Shown here one piece after another: positions 1 to 3,986 of a DNA stretch of 5,876 nt (position 1 is its first letter; each line of letters opens with the position of its first letter). Both the position numbers and the translations under genes were made by a program. Under the pieces are notes generated by a model. It did not search any database and was not told the DNA's origin. It saw only the letters and a list, made by a program, of their open reading frames with translations. The stretch comes from Calditrichota bacterium. Lineage in GTDB: Bacteria > Calditrichota > Calditrichia > RBG-13-44-9. The stretch is from the NCBI GenBank assembly GCA_024276455.1, contig JAJRXE010000205.1:1-5876 (forward strand). The letters are read 5' to 3'.

Positions 1-66
1 CATGCTTACCGCTTCACGAATATCCCGACGCGAGAATAGCAAGATTTCATTCTCAGCCATTTTCAT
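1..66 (-). CDS. Ornithine cyclodeaminase/mu-crystallin family protein, N-terminus only (putative delta1-pyrroline-2-carboxylate reductase)
   Basis: Only the first 22 codons are in the window; the frame runs open off the left edge. The peptide begins MKMAENEILL and continues FSRRDIREAVSM. The pattern 'ILLxSRxDIxxxxSM' is how ornithine cyclodeaminase/mu-crystallin family proteins usually begin, a short strand followed by the first helix. I chose the ATG at 66 over the in-frame ATG at 60 because an AAGG Shine-Dalgarno (73-76 on the plus strand) sits 6 nt before it. The gene follows the trans-3-hydroxyproline dehydratase on the same strand after a 161-nt gap. Known members of this family reduce delta1-pyrroline-2-carboxylate, the product of that dehydratase, to L-proline with NAD(P)H. 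That function is inferred from context. Family assignment from 22 residues is moderate, and an ornithine cyclodeaminase or alanine dehydrogenase is also possible. Confidence 0.55.
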   Translation of the reverse strand, partial: MKMAENEILLFSRRDIREAVSM

Positions 67-80
67 GTTTAACCTTTTTT

Positions 81-218
81 AAATTCCAAATTCCAAATCA
101 CGAATAAACTCCAGATTTCAAATTCCAACGACCCAAACGGCTGCACGGGAGAGTTTGAAAGTTCGCTCATTGATTATTGGAACTTATTTGGAATTTGGTG
201 CTGGGAAGTTGGGATTTC
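81..218. repeat. Imperfect long inverted repeat of AAATTCC/GGAATTT units in the intergenic gap
   Basis: The left arm (about 81-127) contains AAATTCCAAATTCCAAATCA and further TTCCA units. The right arm (about 171-217) contains TTATTTGGAATTTGGTG and GGGAAGTTGGGATTT. The reverse complement of the right arm matches the outer part of the left arm at about 16 of 21 positions, with gaps further in. The centre (about 128-170) is less repetitive and richer in GC. In RNA the arms could fold into a long interrupted stem between the dehydratase stop and the next gene's ribosome binding site. From memory, similar GGAATTTGG-rich palindromic elements are dispersed between genes in several environmental bacterial lineages; this is recollection, not a search result. 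Low-complexity arms are the main caveat. Confidence 0.55.
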
Positions 219-227
219 TTATTTTGT

Positions 228-1274
228 TCATCTTAAAATGAACCCCTTCTTCAAAGGATCTGCGGGATCGATTAAAAACTCACTTTTACCGGTAATAAAA
301 GCGGTACCGGCTACCTCGGGAATAATGGCCGGGTAAGGCCCAAACTGGACGGTTTCCACCGCCCGACCGGTAAACCGACTGCCAATGAGACTTTCGATGA
401 CAATCGGTTCATTCAGCCCGATCTCTCCGCGAGCAAAATGGATAGCCAATCGTCCGCTGACTCCGGTGCCGGTGGGGCTGCGATCCACTTCGCCCTCGGC
501 AAAAATGCACACGTTGCGGCTGTGGGAATCTTTCTGTTGTGGCGGACCGATGAAAATAGTACCGTACAGAAAATTTAGCTCGGCTTCAAACGGGTGTTGA
601 ATGGAACGGCTGTCCATTACTGCCCGTTTAATGGCCATACCGGTTTCAATCAAGGAACGGAAATTCTCCGGAGTCAGATCCAGACCCACCTGCTCGGCGC
701 GCACGTAGGCGTAAAATGCCCCGCCAAAAGCCAGGTCGTAGCGAATGCTTCCCAGACCCGGAACCAGCACCGTTTCGCCCAGCGCCACTACAAACGAGGG
801 AACGTTTCGAAAATAAACGCTCTGTACGGATCCGTCCTGCACCCGGGCAAAAGCGGTGACCCGACCAGCCGGGGTATCAATCCGTACCTCGGTTTCCGGT
901 TCCTGCAGGGGCAGCATGCCAGTTTCCAGCACTACTTTTGTTACCGCAATGATGCCGTGTCCGCACATGGTGCTGTACCCTTCGTTATGAAGGAACAACA
1001 CCCCAAACTGCCCGTCCGGGGTAACCGGTTCGGTCAGGATGCAGCCGTACATGTCCGCGTGGCCGCGGGGTTCCCACATTAAAGCGGTGCGCAGGTGGTC
1101 GTAGTGCTCCCGGGCGTAGCGGCGTTTTTCCAATATGGCTTTGCCGGGCAGCGGGGGATATCCCTGCACCACTACCCGCAGCGGCTCACCCCCGGTGTGG
1201 GCATCGATACACACAATCTTCTGGTAGGACTCCGGGGGCGTCCAATTCGGATTGATTTGAATCGGTCGGGACAT
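228..1274 (-). CDS. Trans-3-hydroxy-L-proline dehydratase (proline racemase superfamily)
   Basis: A 348-residue cytoplasmic protein, the usual full length for the proline racemase superfamily. It has the N-terminal signature DAHTGGEP (residues 24-31). The first active-site motif, STMCGHG, carries the catalytic Cys104. A conserved GGAFYAYV pocket segment lies at about 184-191. The second active-site motif is DRSPTGTG (264-271), with Thr268 where proline racemases and 4-hydroxyproline epimerases have Cys. Loss of that second Cys removes the two-base racemase chemistry. In the family the Cys/Thr pair marks trans-3-hydroxy-L-proline dehydratase (EC 4.2.1.77), as in human L3HYPDH; the product is delta1-pyrroline-2-carboxylate. 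The ATG at 1274 has an AGGGG Shine-Dalgarno 11 nt upstream (1286-1290), slightly far. It lies 111 nt after the prolidase, with no clear terminator between them, and before a likely pyrroline-carboxylate reductase. Both neighbours fit the assignment. Substrate preference is inferred, not shown. Confidence 0.88.
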   Translation of the reverse strand: MSRPIQINPNWTPPESYQKIVCIDAHTGGEPLRVVVQGYPPLPGKAILEKRRYAREHYDHLRTALMWEPRGHADMYGCILTEPVTPDGQFGVLFLHNEGYSTMCGHGIIAVTKVVLETGMLPLQEPETEVRIDTPAGRVTAFARVQDGSVQSVYFRNVPSFVVALGETVLVPGLGSIRYDLAFGGAFYAYVRAEQVGLDLTPENFRSLIETGMAIKRAVMDSRSIQHPFEAELNFLYGTIFIGPPQQKDSHSRNVCIFAEGEVDRSPTGTGVSGRLAIHFARGEIGLNEPIVIESLIGSRFTGRAVETVQFGPYPAIIPEVAGTAFITGKSEFLIDPADPLKKGFILR

Positions 1275-1385
1275 GCGTAAAAATTCCCCTTTTTTTAAGG
1301 TATGCTGTGGTTGAGCCAGTTCGATTCGGCTGACCTTGCTATCACCAGGTTGGCGATGGCGCTTTTTCGACCGTTTTGGGTAGAA

Positions 1386-2774
1386 TTACCCCTTCATGGT
1401 TGTTTCCACTTCCTCAATGGTTTTGGGAACCGGTTTGCCCAGTACCCGATGCCCTTGCTCGGTAACCAGCACGTCGTCCTCGATTCGAATTCCGCCAAAT
1501 CCGCGGTATTTTTCCACTTCCTGGTAGTTAATGAACTCCCGGAATTTGTTTTCTGCTTTCCAGAGGTCAATGAGTTCCGGGATGAAATAAATACCCGGCT
1601 CCACCGTTAGCACGTAACCCGGTTGGAGGGCTTTGGCGAGGCGCAGGTAAGCCAGGCCAAACTGGTCGCTGCGTTGGGTTTCTTCATCGTAGCCCACGTA
1701 ATCCTCACCCAGATTTTCCATGTCGTGCACGTCCAGTCCCATCATGTGACCGAGTCCGTGAGGGAAGAACAGAGCGTGGGCGCCCTGCCGGACCGCCTCC
1801 TCCACATCGCCCTTCATCAGGCCCAACGCTTTCAGGCCCTCGGCAATCACCCGGGCAGACAGCAGGTGAATGTCGCGGTATTTCACGCCTGGCTTAATGG
1901 CCTCGATGGCCGCCAGGTTGGCATCCAGAACAATCTGGTAAATAGCCTTTTGCCGTTCGCTGAATTTCCCGGAAACCGGAAACGTGCGGGTAATGTCTCC
2001 GGCGTAATGCAGTGCCGATTCCGCACCGCAGTCATTCACCACCAGATCTCCTTCTTTCATTAAATTCTCGTGGTGGTGGTTGTGAAGCGTTTCCCCGTGG
2101 ATGGAAAAGATGATCGGGAAGGAGAGACGTCCGCCCTGTGCCAGAGCAATTCCCTCAAGGGCACCGGCTACTTCCCGCTCTACCATTCCCGGTTTGGTCA
2201 TTCGCATGGCAGCGGTGTGAATCTGGTAGGTGATTTCTAGAGCTTTCTCAATCTCCTGAATTTCCTCCGCCGACTTCACGGAGCGTTGGGCAACCACCGC
2301 TTTGATAAAGGGAACCGAGACATAGTGATTCACGAAATCTGGTTGAATTCCGGTCAGTCGCGAAATCTGAATCCGGTTCTCCGGGCGGTACTGAGGCAGA
2401 AAGTGCACCGTCCGGCCTTTCGCCAGAGCCTCCTGCACTAACGTTTCCAGTTCTCCGAAAGGACGGGTTTCCATAACCCCTACTTTCTCGCCGAGCTCTT
2501 TTATAGTCGGTTGGGGCCCCATCCAGACGATGTCATCTACTGTGAAGTCATCGCCAAAGAGGATTTCCCGGTCTTCGTCTAAATCAATAACTGCAGCCAG
2601 GTGGGGGAAATCCGGTCCCCAGTAGTAAAGGAAAGTACTGTCCTGCCGGAAGGGAAAGGGATTGGCCGGATAATTCATGGGGCTTTCTTCGTTGCCTAAA
2701 AAAAGGAGAACCCCGGCAGATAACATATCTTGTAACTTCCTACGTCGTTTCTGGTAGATTTGTCTATCAAACAT
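1386..2774 (-). CDS. Xaa-Pro dipeptidase / aminopeptidase P family metallopeptidase (M24B, PEPD-type prolidase)
   Basis: A 462-residue protein with no signal peptide, so probably cytoplasmic. Residues about 1-140 form the aminopeptidase P N-terminal domain, including NPFPFRQDSTFLYYWG. Residues about 165-445 form the pita-bread M24 catalytic domain. The five dinuclear-metal ligands are all visible: Asp248 (NDCGAE), Asp260 (AGDITRT), His343 (PHGLGH), Glu392 (TVEPGIYF) and Glu432 (GGIRIEDD). Substrate-site histidines His231 and His350 (DVHD) are also present. The C-terminal part resembles human prolidase PEPD more than E. coli PepP: an acidic/aromatic insert between TVEPGIYF and FGGIRIE, and the ending 'VPKTIEEVE..MKG'. 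It would cleave Xaa-Pro, and probably Xaa-hydroxyproline, peptides. GGAGGG lies 3 nt before the ATG. It is first in the cluster with the hydroxyproline dehydratase. Dipeptidase versus aminopeptidase activity cannot be settled from sequence. Confidence 0.9.
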   Translation of the reverse strand: MFDRQIYQKRRRKLQDMLSAGVLLFLGNEESPMNYPANPFPFRQDSTFLYYWGPDFPHLAAVIDLDEDREILFGDDFTVDDIVWMGPQPTIKELGEKVGVMETRPFGELETLVQEALAKGRTVHFLPQYRPENRIQISRLTGIQPDFVNHYVSVPFIKAVVAQRSVKSAEEIQEIEKALEITYQIHTAAMRMTKPGMVEREVAGALEGIALAQGGRLSFPIIFSIHGETLHNHHHENLMKEGDLVVNDCGAESALHYAGDITRTFPVSGKFSERQKAIYQIVLDANLAAIEAIKPGVKYRDIHLLSARVIAEGLKALGLMKGDVEEAVRQGAHALFFPHGLGHMMGLDVHDMENLGEDYVGYDEETQRSDQFGLAYLRLAKALQPGYVLTVEPGIYFIPELIDLWKAENKFREFINYQEVEKYRGFGGIRIEDDVLVTEQGHRVLGKPVPKTIEEVETTMKG

Positions 2775-2787
2775 ATTCCCTCCAGTT

Positions 2788-2828
2788 TTTGATTATCAAA
2801 TACCATTTGTTTTTTAATTGATAACAAA
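2788..2828 (-). promoter_or_regulatory. Pair of operator-like boxes in the prolidase leader
   Basis: Box 1 (2788-2800) is TTTGATTATCAAA, a perfect 6+1+6 palindrome. Box 2 (2817-2828) reads TTTGTTATCAAT on the minus strand and matches box 1 except for a missing A and the last base. Both lie between the predicted transcription start (about 2834) and the Shine-Dalgarno, where a repressor could block the imino-acid operon. The region is AT-rich, so chance similarity is possible. Confidence 0.35.
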
Positions 2829-2840
2829 CGTATTCTTTAA

Positions 2841-2869
2841 ATAATAAAAGGATCGTTCCTCTTGGGCAA
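2841..2869 (-). promoter_or_regulatory. Candidate sigma70-type promoter for the prolidase-led operon
   Basis: On the minus strand a -35 of TTGCCC (2864-2869) and a -10 of TATTAT (2841-2846, 5 of 6 consensus bases) are separated by exactly 17 nt. Initiation near 2834 would give a leader of about 60 nt before the ATG at 2774. The -35 is only moderate, and FCB bacteria can use a divergent promoter consensus, so confidence is limited. Confidence 0.4.
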
Positions 2870-3065
2870 GGTCAATTCCAATTTTTTATCTTAATCATGC
2901 AGCGTGATGCCAAAGTTTACAGTTAAAATGACTCGAAATCGTTATATGGCAGCGGATAAAAAGATTATTGGTTACCGTAATTTTTTAGGTAAAGGCCGTT
3001 TTCTTTTTTCCATGGTTCAAATTCTGAAAATCGGTGATGGGCTATGTAAAAGACTGATTATTTAT

Positions 3066-3099
3066 AAAAAAATTTTGAATCATTCCCTGACTAATCAAA
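3066..3099 (-). terminator. Weak terminator-like hairpin after the DUF454 gene
   Basis: On the minus strand, 22 nt after the DUF454 stop, TTTGA (plus-strand 3095-3099) can pair with TCAAA (3074-3078) and is followed by ATTTTTTT (3066-3073). The position and seven-U tail fit an intrinsic terminator. The stem is only five AT-rich pairs with a large loop, so the structure is weak. Confidence 0.27.
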
Positions 3100-3120
3100 C
3101 TTTGTCACCCCTTTATCCTA

Positions 3121-3621
3121 TCAGTCGGATTGTTCGGATTGTAAATCAATCCCGGAGTCTGGTTGTATCAAGGTAGGGAGCAAAACGATATACACGGTCA
3201 CCCCGATGGTAATGATGGCCAGAATGATTCGTACCAGCAGACTCTTAGTAATCCAAATACCTGAGTAACCAATGGTTGCCCAGAAGAGGATTAGAATAGT
3301 GATTTTAGTGCGAATGGGGAGTCCGTTTCCCTGTCGATAATTGCGCAGATAGTTCCCAAACCAACGATTGTGATGTAACCAGTGGTACAGTTTTTGAGAG
3401 CTCCGGGAGAAACATGCCGCCGCCAGCAGAAAAAATACGGTAGCCGGAAGCAGGGGCAAAATAATTCCCAGAATTCCTATCCCGACGAAAAAAATACCCA
3501 AAACTGCTAACACCAGCTGGTTCAGCTTTTGAATCGGGCCGGGGATCGGATCCCCGGCTGTGCGGGAGGGATTGGGGTTTTTATTTTTGATTCCCACTCG
3601 GGAATTTTGTTCTTGGTCCAT
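3121..3621 (-). CDS. DUF454 (YbaN-like) family inner-membrane protein
   Basis: A 166-residue integral membrane protein. The family signature is visible: a hydrophobic segment with GIGILGIILPLLPATVFFL (about 47-65), then AAACFSRSSQKLYHWL (67-82) and a WFGNYLRNYR stretch with LPIRTKI. Predicted membrane segments are about 35-55, 56-72, 106-124 and 129-149. The roughly 30-residue N-terminal leader is polar and rich in Asn, Pro and Lys, and the short C-terminal tail is acidic and Gln/Ser-rich. The molecular function of DUF454 proteins is not known to me. The ATG at 3621 is the first in-frame start after an upstream stop. Its Shine-Dalgarno is weak (a GGA about 6 nt upstream). Non-coding DNA flanks it on both sides, so it looks monocistronic and unrelated to the prolidase cluster. 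Confidence 0.85.
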   Translation of the reverse strand: MDQEQNSRVGIKNKNPNPSRTAGDPIPGPIQKLNQLVLAVLGIFFVGIGILGIILPLLPATVFFLLAAACFSRSSQKLYHWLHHNRWFGNYLRNYRQGNGLPIRTKITILILFWATIGYSGIWITKSLLVRIILAIITIGVTVYIVLLPTLIQPDSGIDLQSEQSD

Positions 3622-3986
3622 AAAAAATCCAATATTACGATTACGTTACCTGTGGCGCAAAATAGCCTTATCCGGAGAAAGGGGCATAAACTGCGTACAT
3701 CTCTTCAGCGATAATTTAATCGTTTATCTACTGGAAGGTAACTTATTTCTCAAAAAATCATGGATGGAGGTGAAAATACTAGATGTTCCTTTTCTCCGCC
3801 TTTATTAAATTGTGGCATAGTTGTGAAGTGAATTCAAAGCTCCGGTCAGAGTTAATCTAATGATGTTTACACTGGAGTTAACCTGAATTTAGTAATAAAT
3901 TTGGTAAATGGTTTAGAACCGGAGGGAAAAATGCAAAGAGCATTTTTTGCAATTTGATCCGACGCCTCAGGAAATGCCCAATATCG
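3622..3986. other. Non-coding stretch between the surface-protein stop and the DUF454 start
   Basis: This 365-nt gap is AT-rich and has no convincing gene on either strand. It holds the terminator-like hairpin of the surface-protein gene (3927-3947). On the plus strand there are two very short open frames with Shine-Dalgarno-like sequences (3783-3860 and 3931-3957), which are discussed as findings rather than called as genes. GAGTTAA occurs twice as a direct repeat in 3849-3880. The DUF454 promoter must lie here, but no good -35/-10 pair stands out. Confidence 0.6.
3927..3947 (-). terminator. Terminator-like hairpin after the surface-protein gene
   Basis: About 40 nt past the stop codon, the minus strand reads AAAAATGC, loop TCTTT, then GCATTTTT. 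This is a perfect 8-bp stem whose A-tract pairs with a terminal U-tract, the usual layout of an intrinsic, potentially bidirectional terminator. Only two pairs are GC, so it would be a modest terminator. Confidence 0.42.

Larger units (their letters stand above)
2775..3120. other. AT-rich non-coding stretch upstream of the prolidase gene
   Basis: This 346-nt gap separates the DUF454 stop from the prolidase start. From right to left it holds a weak terminator-like hairpin with a U-tract just past the DUF454 gene, an AT-rich stretch (about 2880-3060) in which I see nothing convincing, a sigma70-like promoter, two ATCAA-type boxes and the prolidase Shine-Dalgarno. A plus-strand open frame covers much of it but has no ribosome binding site and runs into the DUF454 coding end, so I do not call it. 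Confidence 0.6.

Noticed and set aside
594..1082. Long plus-strand frame opposite the dehydratase gene
   Set aside because: It is antisense to a well-conserved enzyme and its translation shows no family features, so it is a shadow. The same holds for the plus-strand frames opposite the prolidase and surface-protein genes.
1311..1337. tRNA-like GTTCGATTC T-loop motif between prolidase and dehydratase
   Set aside because: The flanking bases make only a bulged AGCC/GGCT stem; there is no acceptor stem, anticodon arm or CCA end on either strand.
1339..1370. Hairpin ATCACC/GGCGAT followed by TTTTT on the plus strand as a terminator
   Set aside because: The T-tract is on the wrong side for the minus-strand operon, and there is no plus-strand gene for it to end. 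It may only be an mRNA hairpin.
2904..3176. Plus-strand 90-residue open frame in the AT-rich gap
   Set aside because: No Shine-Dalgarno before the GTG or following ATG, no family resemblance, and its end overlaps the coding 3' end of the DUF454 gene on the other strand.
3725..3753. TTGAGA, 17 nt, TAGATA as a promoter for the DUF454 gene
   Set aside because: The -35 is good, but the -10 matches only three of six consensus bases. An alternative, TTGCGC-17-TAATAT nearer the gene, leaves almost no leader.
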